NCBI GenBank assembly: GCA_017435385.1
Contig: JAFSFB010000001.1
Coordinates: forward strand, 124,001-188,000
DNA from: Clostridia bacterium
Lineage (GTDB): Bacteria; Bacillota; Clostridia; Oscillospirales; Acutalibacteraceae
Direction of reading: 5' to 3'
DNA length: 64,000 nucleotides
In this document: one piece after another, positions 1 through 9,163 of the stretch
How positions within the stretch are numbered: the first letter of the stretch is position 1
Layout of the letters: every line of letters starts with the position of its first letter
Notes under the pieces: model-generated
The model's database searches: none
What the model saw: only the letters and a program-made list of their open reading frames with translations
Told to the model about the DNA's origin: nothing
Translations under genes and position numbers: made by a program

Positions 1-1
1 A

Positions 2-961
2 AGCGAATACGGATATCTCCCCGAAGAGCCCAAGGACCTCAGATTCAGTATCACGGTCAACGAAAACAACCGTTTTTGTGCAAGCAAGGCGATCTATCTG
101 ACGGTTGAGGCTTCGTGCACGGTCAACGGCGAAAAATTTTCTTTTCCGTTCTCCTATGTTTACCCGAGCAGGGGAGAGAAATTCAAGACCTTTGTTGTCA
201 TCAATTTCAGACCCGATATCCCCGATAAATACATTCCGACCGAGGAGATCGTTGACAACGGTTTCGGCTGCGCTTCCTTCTGCTATAAGGATGTGACGAG
301 CGACGACGGCGACTTCTCGAACGGGCTTGCAGGCTTGATATACAAGGATTCCGGGCGTTCGGAATATTCTTGCGGAAAGATCGCCATGTGGGCATGGGCG
401 GCAATGAGAGTCATGGATTTTCTTCAGACGAGGGATGAGGTCGACAAGGAAAACATCTGCGTTGCAGGTCACTCCCGACTCGGCAAAACAGCTCTCCTCA
501 CGGCGGCAGCCGACACCCGTTTTTCGCTTGCGCATTCCAACTGCGCAGGCTGCAGCGGCGACTCTCTCAACAGGGGAAAAACCGAGGGAAATGAGTTCAT
601 CGGCGACATTCTCGACCGCTTCGATTATTGGTTCTGCGAAAACTATAAAAACTTCAGAAACAGGGACAGCGAAACGCCGTTTGAGCAGCATTTTCTGCAT
701 GCTCTTATCGCTCCGAGAAGGGTTCATGTTTCGTCTGCGCTCGAGGACATCTGGGCAGGTCCGAATCTTCAGTTCCTCTGCTGTGCGGCAGCATCCGAGG
801 TTTATGAGCTCTACGGTAAAAAAGGCTTTGTTTTCAACGATTCCGACTTCCTCAAGCCGAAATATCTTCATGAAGGAAGCATCGGTCTTTGCACCCGTGA
901 GGGCACGCATTATTTCAGCCGTGACGACTGGCACGGACTTATTGATTTCATGAATAAATGA
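2..961 (+). CDS. CE15-like glucuronoyl esterase, 5' truncated by window edge
   Basis: The reading frame enters from the left edge (first full codon at base 2) and 319 residues are visible. A nucleophile elbow GHSRLGK lies at bases 467-487 with the Ser codon at 473-475. An ALIAPRR strand follows near base 703, and the late segment HYFSRDDWH (His codon 908-910) could supply the catalytic histidine. This order of Ser elbow with SRxGK, APR strand and C-terminal His is that of bacterial alpha/beta-hydrolases related to CE15 glucuronoyl esterases, which cut ester links between glucuronoxylan and lignin or methanol. The N-terminus is outside the window, so a signal peptide cannot be judged. The downstream sugar-handling genes fit a plant-polysaccharide role. 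An acetyl-xylan-esterase-like hydrolase is the main alternative. Confidence 0.7.
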   Translation, partial: SEYGYLPEEPKDLRFSITVNENNRFCASKAIYLTVEASCTVNGEKFSFPFSYVYPSRGEKFKTFVVINFRPDIPDKYIPTEEIVDNGFGCASFCYKDVTSDDGDFSNGLAGLIYKDSGRSEYSCGKIAMWAWAAMRVMDFLQTRDEVDKENICVAGHSRLGKTALLTAAADTRFSLAHSNCAGCSGDSLNRGKTEGNEFIGDILDRFDYWFCENYKNFRNRDSETPFEQHFLHALIAPRRVHVSSALEDIWAGPNLQFLCCAAASEVYELYGKKGFVFNDSDFLKPKYLHEGSIGLCTREGTHYFSRDDWHGLIDFMNK

Positions 962-962
962 T

Positions 963-1000
963 AAAAGACGGAGAACGCAAAAATCGTTCTCCGTCTTTTA
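963..1000 (+). terminator. Rho-independent terminator after the esterase gene
   Basis: A 15-bp perfect stem (963-977 with 985-999, AAAAGACGGAGAACG arm) and a 7-nt loop follow the esterase stop codon directly. The arm ends supply T-runs on both strands. The remaining 1001-1146 stretch, up to the end of the opposing gene, shows nothing else I can support. Confidence 0.85.
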
Positions 1001-1146
1001 TCGGATGGCTCTGACATTGTTGCTCACTAATGCAGATATACGGTTCATCGCCGTACATAAAGAGTATAACCGCTTTTTTTCAAAAGGTCAATAGTTATTT
1101 TTGAAAACCCGATTAAATTTTTCTTAATCTGTTAATTTTTCGGAAA

Positions 1147-2451
1147 TTACTGCGCCGCAGCCGATGCCGACGGCAGGATTACCGGCTGTCCTGCGGTCGG
1201 AACCTGAGTCGGTGCCTGAGAGGGTGCCTGAGTGGGAGCTTCCGACTTGACAAGATATTCCGAGCTTACCCAGCCCTGAAGATTGTTATATTTTACATAA
1301 GCCCAGCCGCCTACGGACTTTGAAACGCTGATAACCGTACCGTTGGGAATCTGTGCGATCTTCGTTGCTTCCGGGCTTGCCTCAGCTCTGAGATTGAGGT
1401 GGCTTCCCGAGGTCTTGACGGCATAGTAGCCGACCGTTACCGCCGTGCCGTCAGTCGCTCCTGCCTGGGTGTGTGAGAGCGTCTGCTTTTCGGTCATCTG
1501 CTCCTTCGCAACCGTTATGATGCCCCATTTTCCTTCTCTTTTTGCAACATAAACTCCGTTTTCTCCCTGAAGGATCGCATCAAAAACAAAGTTTACAACT
1601 GCCTCTCCCGAGGTATTGATAATTCCGTATTTTCCTTCCTTCTTGACGGGAGCGAGTCCGTTGCGGAAGGAATATGCGGTGTTTTCACCCATAACATCGG
1701 TTTCGGCAACGGAATCGAAATTAAATCCGATAACCGTCACTCCGCCCTTGCTGATATAGCCCCACTTGCCGTCCTTGCTGACAGCCGCATAGTTGCCGCT
1801 GAAATCCATGGCTTTTTCATAGGCAAGCATGATCTCGAGCCTGAGATTGCTGTCCACATAGCCCCATTTTGAGCCGTCGGACGGGGGACACGAAACGGGA
1901 TAAAGGCTGTCGCCGAGAGAAACATCGGTCACCTTTACTTTTCCCATATATCCCTTGGCATCGTGCCATGCGAAGTGCTTATACTGCTCTTCCCAATAAG
2001 GCATATTTCCGGGCTCGGTGAGTCCGTGATACTGCCTTGTCGTAACGGTGCAGGTTTCTGCATCGACAAGAAGAAGATATTCCGACAAAGCCGCACTTTT
2101 CGCAAGAAGCTTCCTGCTTCTCCATGCATCGCTTGCAACGAAAAATTCATCGTGATTTGCCTCCTCGGTAACCTTGCCGCCGAGAGTCATAAGTCCCTTT
2201 TTGCCGCTTTCCGAATCCGTGAAAACGATCATCGTTTCCGCAAAGGTCTTCGCCTCGGAAACATTCTCAAAGCCCTCTTCGGACCATGTGCAGCTTCCGA
2301 GATCAATGCTCGGCTGTTTTTCCTTGGCAAAATGCTTTATCAGAAGCACCGCCGCCGCAACGATAACCGCCGCCGCAACAACCGCCAGCACAATTATCGG
2401 CGCTTTCGGGATTCTTGACTTTCTTTTGAACTGAATATTCGGAACGCTCAT
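1147..2451 (-). CDS. Membrane-anchored WG-repeat protein with C-terminal SH3b domain
   Basis: A 434-residue protein of unknown specific role. A basic N-terminus is followed by one hydrophobic segment (about residues 18-40), so the rest is probably extracytoplasmic. The middle carries WG repeats (SKWGYVD, GKWGYIS, GKYGIIN, GKWGIIT, about residues 190-310). Next comes a bacterial SH3 domain (about 340-400, with LNLRAEAS and GWVSSEYL), and then a Pro/Thr/Gln tail (APTQAPSQAPT) typical of wall-spanning linkers. WG repeats and SH3b domains are known in envelope-associated Firmicute proteins; SH3b often binds cell wall. A GGAGGGAAG ribosome site precedes the ATG. It is divergent from the SDR gene and convergent with the esterase. 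Confidence 0.8.
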   Translation of the reverse strand: MSVPNIQFKRKSRIPKAPIIVLAVVAAAVIVAAAVLLIKHFAKEKQPSIDLGSCTWSEEGFENVSEAKTFAETMIVFTDSESGKKGLMTLGGKVTEEANHDEFFVASDAWRSRKLLAKSAALSEYLLLVDAETCTVTTRQYHGLTEPGNMPYWEEQYKHFAWHDAKGYMGKVKVTDVSLGDSLYPVSCPPSDGSKWGYVDSNLRLEIMLAYEKAMDFSGNYAAVSKDGKWGYISKGGVTVIGFNFDSVAETDVMGENTAYSFRNGLAPVKKEGKYGIINTSGEAVVNFVFDAILQGENGVYVAKREGKWGIITVAKEQMTEKQTLSHTQAGATDGTAVTVGYYAVKTSGSHLNLRAEASPEATKIAQIPNGTVISVSKSVGGWAYVKYNNLQGWVSSEYLVKSEAPTQAPSQAPTQVPTAGQPVILPSASAAAQ

Positions 2452-2650
2452 ATCTTCCCTCCGTCATGAAGAAATATATTTATAGATGATACTTTTCCAC
2501 TCTATGATACGAATTATATCACAAGATTTTCCGTTTCGCAATTACAAATGGTTACAAAACGGTTAATTTTCGGTTAATAAGAATTTTTTTGCGGAAATTA
2601 TATGCTTTGACCGTGTTTTGTCCGATTTGATATGTTATTATAAAAAAATC

Positions 2651-2679
2651 TTGACTATTGATTATAAAAGATTTATATT
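2651..2679 (+). promoter_or_regulatory. Sigma-A type promoter for the SDR gene
   Basis: TTGACT at 2651-2656, 17-bp spacer, TATATT at 2674-2679, 43 bp upstream of the ATG at 2722. The 2452-2650 stretch between the divergent genes is AT-rich and holds no gene I can support. Confidence 0.65.
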
Positions 2680-2721
2680 ATATGTGTATTGTTTTATACA
2701 TATTCAAGGAGGAATATTGAA

Positions 2722-3741
2722 ATGAAAGTATTTATGATTGGCGGCACAGGTCTTCTCGGCTGTGAAGCAGCCCGCATCTTCATCGAAAGAGGTCATGAAG
2801 TCAAGAGCGTTGCTCTTCCCCCTCTTCCCGAAGGTGCACCCATCCCCGAAGCCATGGAGCTTGAATTCTGCAACATCTACGAAAAGTCGGATGATGAGAT
2901 CAAGGCCATGATGCAGGGCTATGACTGCTTCGTTTTTGCTGCAGGCATTGACGAAAGAGTTGAATTCCCCGCTCCCGTTTACGATGCATACTACAAGTAT
3001 AACATCGCTCCTCTCGAAAGAATCCTTCCCCTCTGCAAGGAAGTAGGCATGAAGAACGCAGTTGTCCTCGGTTCTTACTTTGCCTATCTCGCAAAAGAGC
3101 GTCCCGACATGAAGCTCACAGAGAAACATCCCTATATCAGAAGCCGTATCGCTCAGGAAGAGGTTGCCTTCTCATTTGCTGACGAAAACTTCGATGTTGC
3201 CGTTCTCGAGCTTCCCTATATCTTCGGCACTCAGCCCGGCAGAAAGCCCGTCTGGGTTATCCTCATCGAGCAGATCAAGATGATGGATAAGCTTCCCTTC
3301 ACCATGTATCCCGGCGGCGGCACAGCTATGCTCACAGTCCGTCAGGTCGGCGAGGTTATCGTCGGTGCGGCTGAAAAGTCAAAGGGCGCAAAGGCATGGC
3401 CCATCAGCATGTATAACCAGACATGGAAGGAATTCCTCAAGATCGTTTACGCCGCAAGAGGCATGGGCGAAAACAGAAAGGTTATCAGCGTTGCTCCCTG
3501 GATGATGAGAATGGGCCTCGGCGGTGTTAAGAAGGAATACGCCGCAAAGGGCATTGAAAGCGGCATTGATGTTGACGGACTTGCAGATATCATGGACATC
3601 AACCTCTTCATCGACAGAAAATATTCTCTCGAGCTCGGCGCAACAGAAGACGACATCGTTGCTGCCATTACCGACTCGATCAAGGTCAGCCAGGCTGCAT
3701 ATGACGGCAAGGTCAAGCTCCTCGAAATGAAGGGCGAATAA
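2722..3741 (+). CDS. NAD(P)-dependent epimerase/dehydratase-like SDR protein
   Basis: 339 residues starting at the ATG behind AAGGAGG (2706-2712). The N-terminus has an extended-SDR Rossmann motif GGTGLLG (about residues 8-14). The YAYxxxK-type active site is not obvious: the region LGSYFAYLAKERP around residue 125 carries Tyr and Lys in an unusual spacing, so catalysis cannot be assumed. It sits upstream of a Gfo/Idh/MocA-type enzyme and a sugar symporter but is separated from them by a terminator. I infer a role in nucleotide-sugar or free-sugar conversion; the substrate is unknown. An in-frame upstream start at 2689 lacks a ribosome site. Confidence 0.75.
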   Translation: MKVFMIGGTGLLGCEAARIFIERGHEVKSVALPPLPEGAPIPEAMELEFCNIYEKSDDEIKAMMQGYDCFVFAAGIDERVEFPAPVYDAYYKYNIAPLERILPLCKEVGMKNAVVLGSYFAYLAKERPDMKLTEKHPYIRSRIAQEEVAFSFADENFDVAVLELPYIFGTQPGRKPVWVILIEQIKMMDKLPFTMYPGGGTAMLTVRQVGEVIVGAAEKSKGAKAWPISMYNQTWKEFLKIVYAARGMGENRKVISVAPWMMRMGLGGVKKEYAAKGIESGIDVDGLADIMDINLFIDRKYSLELGATEDDIVAAITDSIKVSQAAYDGKVKLLEMKGE

Positions 3742-3750
3742 AACAAACTA

Positions 3751-3784
3751 AAAAAGGAGCTGTTTCCCGACAGCTCCCTTTTTC
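3751..3784 (+). terminator. Rho-independent terminator after the SDR gene
   Basis: Stem AGGAGCTGT / ACAGCTCCC flanked by an A-run and followed by TTTTT. It lies 10 bp past the SDR stop. Confidence 0.85.
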
Positions 3785-3845
3785 CGTTTTTACATTGCGA
3801 AATTTATATAAAAGAAATTTAGCTCATACTAAAAGGTGAAACAAT

Positions 3846-5693
3846 ATGGCACAGCTTAAAATGTACTGGCTCAAGGGTACTCCCGTTGCAGAACTCACTC
3901 TGCCCGAGGGCTACTCGATCGTAAACTACAGAGACGAAGCCGACAAAATGGCATGGATCGAATGCTGCAAAAACGGTCTCGTCGGCGACGATGCGGACGA
4001 ATCGGTTTTCGACGACTGCATCCTCGGAACAGACGACATCGATGTTTATAATGATCTTTTCTTCCTCGATTATGAAGGAGAGCATATCGGCACAATCGCC
4101 GCTATCTATCATCCCGAAGGCAACTACGGTCAGGTTCATATGGTCGGCATCAAAACCGAATTCAGAGGCAAGGGTCTGGGCAAATATATCAACAATGTTG
4201 CTGTCAGAAAGCTTGCTGAGCAGGGCTCGGATTATATCTTCCTCACAACCGACGAATGGAGAAAGGGTGCGGTCAAGAGCTATCTTTCCGCAGGCTTCAT
4301 TCCCGTTGAATATGAAGAAGAAGAGGATATGAAGGGCCGCTGGGAATGGATGCTCTGCGAGCTCGGCGTTGACAGCGTTGATATGGTCTATGAAGACTGC
4401 TCCTTCTGCAGAAAGCTCGAAAAAGCTCCCGTTATCCGAATCGGCGTTGTCGGCGTAGGCAGAGGCAGAACGATGATTAATCACTGCGAAAATGTCAGAG
4501 GCGCAAAAACCGTTGCTATCTGCGACAATTACGATATTCTTCTCGACAAGGCAAAAAAAGACTATGCCGACAGAGATATCACTTTCTATGACAACTACGA
4601 GGATTTCCTCAACCACGATATGGATGTTGTTGTTCTTGCAAACTTTGCAACCGAGCACGCTCCGTTTGCCGTAAAAGCTCTTGAAAAAGGCTTCCATGTT
4701 CTCAGCGAGGTTCTTCCCGTTCAGACAATGAAGGAAGCGGTTGAACTCATTGAAGCTGTCGAGAGAACAGGCAAAAAATATTTCTATGCCGAAAACTACT
4801 GCTATATGGGTGCTCCCAAAAAGATGAGAGAGCTTTACCGTGAAGGCGAGCTCGGCGAATTTGAATACGGCGAAGGTGAATATCTCCACAACTGCGAAAG
4901 CATCTGGCACAACATCACCTTCGGCGACCCCGACCATTGGAGAAACACGATGCATGCCTGCTATTACTGCACGCATTCGATCGGTCCGCTCATCCATATC
5001 ACGGGTCTGAAGCCCGTCAAGGTAACCGGCTTCGAGCTTCCCTTCAATGCAAGAATGGCAAGAATGGGCGCAAAGGCAGGTCACACGGGCATTGAAATGA
5101 TTACTCTCGAAAACGGCGCAGTTCTCAAGAGCATTCACGGCGTCGGACCCTCCAGAAACTCCGTCTGGTACAGCATCTACGGTTCAAAGGGCAGAATGGA
5201 ATGCGCCCGTGAGGATGCCTGCGAAGAGGGTCATGTCAATGTTCTTTATACAAACCTTGACGAATTTGAGGGCGAGAACAAAAACGAACCCGTTCTCAGA
5301 TCAACAGGGGACTGCTTCTCCCGCCTTGCCGCACCTTCAGGTCACGGCGGCTCGGACTGGTATGTTATGCATAATGTTGTTGAAACCGTCAGAGGCAGAA
5401 AAAACATGGATGTTATCGATGTTTACGAGGCTATGGATATGTTCCTGCCCGGTATGTTCGCTTACCGTTCGGTGCTTCAGGGCGGTATTCCGCTTGATAT
5501 TCCCGACCTTCGCAACCCCGAAGAGAGAGAAAAGTGGAAAAACGATACCGAATGCACGGTCGCAAAGGTTGCGGGCGATATGCTGGTTCCCAGCTATTCA
5601 AAAGGCAACCCCGATGTTCCCGCAGAAATCTACGAGGGCATCAAAGTCAGATTTGAAGAAGAATGGGCAAAAAAAATTGCCGAAAATAAATAA
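3846..5693 (+). CDS. GNAT acetyltransferase fused to Gfo/Idh/MocA oxidoreductase
   Basis: A 615-residue two-domain protein. Residues 1 to about 175 are a GNAT N-acetyltransferase with the acetyl-CoA loop RGKGLGKY (107-114). Residues about 195-600 are a Gfo/Idh/MocA dehydrogenase starting with the nucleotide-binding motif GVVGVGRG (200-207). The family's usual E-K-P catalytic motif reads SEVLP here, so the lysine is replaced. A second conserved region (HACYYCTHSIGPL) contains the probable active-site His. AAGGTGA lies before the ATG. The next gene, a GPH-type symporter, starts 12 bp downstream, so the pair looks like an operon for uptake and modification of a sugar or sugar acid. The substrate is not predictable. 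Confidence 0.85.
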   Translation: MAQLKMYWLKGTPVAELTLPEGYSIVNYRDEADKMAWIECCKNGLVGDDADESVFDDCILGTDDIDVYNDLFFLDYEGEHIGTIAAIYHPEGNYGQVHMVGIKTEFRGKGLGKYINNVAVRKLAEQGSDYIFLTTDEWRKGAVKSYLSAGFIPVEYEEEEDMKGRWEWMLCELGVDSVDMVYEDCSFCRKLEKAPVIRIGVVGVGRGRTMINHCENVRGAKTVAICDNYDILLDKAKKDYADRDITFYDNYEDFLNHDMDVVVLANFATEHAPFAVKALEKGFHVLSEVLPVQTMKEAVELIEAVERTGKKYFYAENYCYMGAPKKMRELYREGELGEFEYGEGEYLHNCESIWHNITFGDPDHWRNTMHACYYCTHSIGPLIHITGLKPVKVTGFELPFNARMARMGAKAGHTGIEMITLENGAVLKSIHGVGPSRNSVWYSIYGSKGRMECAREDACEEGHVNVLYTNLDEFEGENKNEPVLRSTGDCFSRLAAPSGHGGSDWYVMHNVVETVRGRKNMDVIDVYEAMDMFLPGMFAYRSVLQGGIPLDIPDLRNPEEREKWKNDTECTVAKVAGDMLVPSYSKGNPDVPAEIYEGIKVRFEEEWAKKIAENK

Positions 5694-5705
5694 AGGGAGA
5701 TTTTT

Positions 5706-7208
5706 ATGCAAGACAAAAAATATGTCAGCAAAAAAGAGCTGTGGATGTACGCTCTCGGTGCAGGCGGTCAGGGCATGATCTATGCCTCGATGTCAGGCAA
5801 GATCAGCGACTACTACACCAATGTTCTCCAGCTCGACCTCATGTTCGTTCTTGTTCTCATGCTTGCAGCGAGAATCTGGGACGCCATCAATGACCCGCTG
5901 ATGGGCATGATCGTTGACAGACACTCGCTCAAAACGGGCAGAATGAAACCTTATATCATCATCGCAACCCCGATCATTTCCGTTCTGACTATTCTCATGT
6001 TCCTCAGCCCCAACCTTGAACCCGTTCCGCTCATGATCTTCACGGCGGTCGTTTATGTTCTCTGGGGCATGGCATATACCCTTGCCGACGTTCCCTTCTG
6101 GAGTCTTCCCAATGTTCTCACTCCCAACTCGAAGGAACGAAGCGATGTTATCTCGTTCACGAAGATCATCAACAGCATCGGCTCGGCTTTCCCCGAAATT
6201 TTCTTTGCAGTTGTTCCCATCGTTGTCGGTCTTTTCATCAGCCAGGATACAGACCCCATCGCATTCGGCAAGATGAAATATCTCATCATTGCCATTCTGA
6301 CGGTCGTTATCGGCGGTGTCCTTTATATTAACAGCTATTTCCATATCAAGGAAAAAGTTGTTCTTCCCGACAAAAAGAAGGTTCCCGGTCAGCCCGGCAG
6401 TCTTTCGAGAATTTTCAAGTGCAAGCCCCTCATGCTCGTCGTTATCATGGGCGTTCTCTCGAGCGGCAGATATCTTGTTCAGGCTGCGGCAGCTCATGTT
6501 GCACGCTATTCCTTCTATATCGGTCCCGAAATCACAGACGCAATGACCCTTGCTGAGAAAACCGCTGCATATGAAAAGAGCATCGGTCTGGTCAACACGA
6601 TCTTCCTCATCTGCACGGTTGTCGGCATGTTCGGAACAACGCTCTTCATGCCCAAGCTTATGAGAAAGTTTGACTATAAAAAGCTTGTTATCGTCACTTG
6701 CCTTGCAGGCTTTGCCGCAAGCGTTATGACAACGGTCATCGGCTATTTCACTCAGCTTTCGAGCATCTATATTCTCGCTCCGTTCATCATTGTTCAGTCA
6801 ATTCCGCTCGGAGTTATCAATGTTGTTTCCTATGCAATGATCTGCGACAGCCTTGATTACATGGAGCTTACAACCGGTCACAGAGAAAACGGTCTCGGCT
6901 CCGCCTGCCAGGGCTTCATCAACAAGATCGGCAACGCATTTGCCACCTCGGGCATCATCGTTCTCTACATGGTTATCGGCATGAACCCCAAGGATATGCT
7001 CTCAACCGAAACGATCAAGTTCGCTTTCGACATCGCCATGGATCAGAGATTCTCGATGTTCCTGCTCGTTTCACTTATCCCCGGTATCAGCATGCTCCTT
7101 TGCGCAATTCCCATGTTCTTCTATAAGATCGCAGGCAAAGAAAAAGAAAATATGCTTGCTCAGCTCAAGGCGAAGAGAGAAAAAGAAGGCTTCGTCGTTA
7201 CAGAATAA
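5706..7208 (+). CDS. GPH-family (MelB-like) sugar:cation symporter
   Basis: 500 residues with about twelve hydrophobic segments, in the MFS_2 fold. The segment AARIWDAINDPLMGMIVD (about residues 50-67) matches the cation-site helix of glycoside-pentoside-hexuronide symporters (RxxDxxxDPxxG). AAAGGGAG precedes the ATG, and the gene begins 12 bp after the GNAT-oxidoreductase fusion, so co-transcription is likely. It probably imports the glycoside or uronide acted on by the upstream enzymes. Cargo cannot be inferred further. Confidence 0.9.
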   Translation: MQDKKYVSKKELWMYALGAGGQGMIYASMSGKISDYYTNVLQLDLMFVLVLMLAARIWDAINDPLMGMIVDRHSLKTGRMKPYIIIATPIISVLTILMFLSPNLEPVPLMIFTAVVYVLWGMAYTLADVPFWSLPNVLTPNSKERSDVISFTKIINSIGSAFPEIFFAVVPIVVGLFISQDTDPIAFGKMKYLIIAILTVVIGGVLYINSYFHIKEKVVLPDKKKVPGQPGSLSRIFKCKPLMLVVIMGVLSSGRYLVQAAAAHVARYSFYIGPEITDAMTLAEKTAAYEKSIGLVNTIFLICTVVGMFGTTLFMPKLMRKFDYKKLVIVTCLAGFAASVMTTVIGYFTQLSSIYILAPFIIVQSIPLGVINVVSYAMICDSLDYMELTTGHRENGLGSACQGFINKIGNAFATSGIIVLYMVIGMNPKDMLSTETIKFAFDIAMDQRFSMFLLVSLIPGISMLLCAIPMFFYKIAGKEKENMLAQLKAKREKEGFVVTE

Positions 7209-7220
7209 TACTTTCATCCG

Positions 7221-7248
7221 TCGGGGCGGGTCACGGCACCTGCCCCGA
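7221..7248 (+). other. GC-rich hairpin between symporter gene and typA
   Basis: A 10-bp stem (TCGGGGCGGG with CCTGCCCCGA) closes an 8-nt loop. It is strong but has no T-run, so it could be an mRNA 3' end stabiliser or a pause site rather than a classical terminator. Confidence 0.5.
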
Positions 7249-7324
7249 TATTCGGGCAAACGCCGTCTTAATACGAAAACAATTTCAATTTATATAAATA
7301 TCAAATTCCACGGAGGAGATTCCC

Positions 7325-9145
7325 TTGTCACAGAAAAAAGATTTGAGAAATATTGCCATTATCGCTCATGTTGACCACGGCAAGACCACAATGGTTGACG
7401 AAATGCTCAAGCAGAGCGGTACTTTCAGAGATAACGAGCAGGTTGCCGACAGAGTCATGGACTCGAACGACCTCGAGCGTGAAAGAGGCATCACGATTCT
7501 TTCAAAAAACACCTCAATTCACTATAAAAACACAAAAATCAACATCGTTGACACTCCCGGTCATGCCGATTTCGGCGGCGAGGTTGAGCGCATACTCATG
7601 ATGGTCGACGGCGTTCTGCTTCTCGTTGATGCGTTTGAGGGATGCATGCCTCAGACAAGATTCGTTCTCAAAAAGGCTCTCGGTCTGAAGAAAAAGGTTC
7701 TCGTTGTCATCAACAAGGTCGACCGTCCCAACGCAAGACCTTACGAGGTTGTCGACGAGGTTCTCGATCTTTTCATCGATCTCGGTGCCGACGAAGACCA
7801 GCTTGAATTCCCCGTTGTTTACGCAAGTGCAAGGGACGGCTATTCGAGCCTTGACCCCAATGTCAGAGAAGGCAACATGCAGCCTCTTTTCGATGCTATT
7901 CTTGAAAATATCGACGCACCCTCAGGTGACCCCGACGGTCCTCTGCAGGTTCTTTTCTCAAGCCTTGACTATGACGATTATGTCGGCAGAATCGGTGTCG
8001 GCAGAGTCGAGAGGGGACGAATCAGAAAAAATCAGCAGGTCACTCTCTGCAAGGATGACGGAAGCCGCCAGAATGTCAAGGTTTCCCGCCTTTATCAGTT
8101 TGAGGGACTCGCAAGAGTCGAATGCGAAGAAGCCGAAGCAGGCGATATCATCTGCGTTTCGGGCATTGAGGGAATCAATATCGGCGAAACCGCCTGCGAT
8201 CCCGAGCATGTCGAGCCGCTTCCCTTCATAAAGATAGACGAGCCCACCATTTCGATGAACTTCATCGTCAACGACAGCCCCTTTGCAGGCAAGGAGGGCA
8301 AGTTCGTCACTTCAAGAAATGTGCGTGACCGCCTTTTCAAAGAGGTCGAAACGAATGTCAGCATGCGAGTTGAAGAAACTGAAAGCACCGACACCTTCAA
8401 GGTTTCGGGCAGAGGCGAGCTTCATCTCTCCATTCTCATTGAAACCATGCGCCGCCAGGGCTATGAATTCCAGGTTTCCAGACCCAAGGTTATTTTTAAA
8501 GAGCAGAACGGACAGCTTCTCGAGCCCATGGAGCTTCTTATCGTTGAGGTTCCCGAGCAGTATGTCGGCGCAGTTATCGAAAAGCTCGGCTCACGCAAGG
8601 GTGAGCTTGAAAACATGGGTGCCCGTGAAGGCGGTTCGACCCATCTCGAATTCAAAATTCCTTCAAGAGGTCTTATCGGCTACAGAGCTGAATTCCTCAC
8701 CGATACAAACGGCAACGGTATCATGAACCAGCTCTTTGACGGTTATGCTCCTTATAAGGGCGATATCCAGACGAGAGAAAGAGGCTCGATCGTTGTCCAC
8801 GAAACGGGCGTAAGCACGGCTTACGGTCTGTTCAACACTCAGGACAGAGGCAGACTCTTCATTCCTGCAGGCGTTGATGTCTATGAGGGCATGATCGTCG
8901 GCGAATGCGCCAAAAACGAGGATATCGTCTGCAATGTCTGCAAAACAAAGCATCTGACAAACACCCGTGCCTCAGGCTCCGACGACGCTCTGCGCCTTGT
9001 GCCTCACAGCGTTCTCAGCCTTGAACAGTGCATGGAATTCATAAAGGACGACGAGCTTCTCGAGGTCACTCCCGAATCGCTCAGACTCCGCAAGCGTATT
9101 CTTTCAAAAGAACTCCGCATGAAGCAGCAGTTCAGAAAAAAATAA
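7325..9145 (+). CDS. typA: Translational GTPase TypA/BipA
   Basis: 606 residues, normal for the family. All GTPase motifs are visible: G1 AHVDHGKT (about 12-19), G2 RGITI, G3 DTPGHADF, G4 NKVD. The C-terminal half has the family motif GELHLSILIETMRRQGYE and the TypA-specific RGLIGYRAEFLTDTNG. The start codon is TTG, preceded by GGAGGAG at ideal spacing; no ATG fits. It is a ribosome-associated GTPase involved in ribosome assembly and stress adaptation. It leads a run of plus-strand genes with ribF and udg. Confidence 0.97.
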   Translation: MSQKKDLRNIAIIAHVDHGKTTMVDEMLKQSGTFRDNEQVADRVMDSNDLERERGITILSKNTSIHYKNTKINIVDTPGHADFGGEVERILMMVDGVLLLVDAFEGCMPQTRFVLKKALGLKKKVLVVINKVDRPNARPYEVVDEVLDLFIDLGADEDQLEFPVVYASARDGYSSLDPNVREGNMQPLFDAILENIDAPSGDPDGPLQVLFSSLDYDDYVGRIGVGRVERGRIRKNQQVTLCKDDGSRQNVKVSRLYQFEGLARVECEEAEAGDIICVSGIEGINIGETACDPEHVEPLPFIKIDEPTISMNFIVNDSPFAGKEGKFVTSRNVRDRLFKEVETNVSMRVEETESTDTFKVSGRGELHLSILIETMRRQGYEFQVSRPKVIFKEQNGQLLEPMELLIVEVPEQYVGAVIEKLGSRKGELENMGAREGGSTHLEFKIPSRGLIGYRAEFLTDTNGNGIMNQLFDGYAPYKGDIQTRERGSIVVHETGVSTAYGLFNTQDRGRLFIPAGVDVYEGMIVGECAKNEDIVCNVCKTKHLTNTRASGSDDALRLVPHSVLSLEQCMEFIKDDELLEVTPESLRLRKRILSKELRMKQQFRKK

Positions 9146-9163
9146 TTCCCGAGGATTTTTCCG

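Noticed and set aside
7221-7248. Hairpin after the symporter gene as a terminator
   Set aside because: The stem is strong but there is no T-run; listed only as a hairpin.
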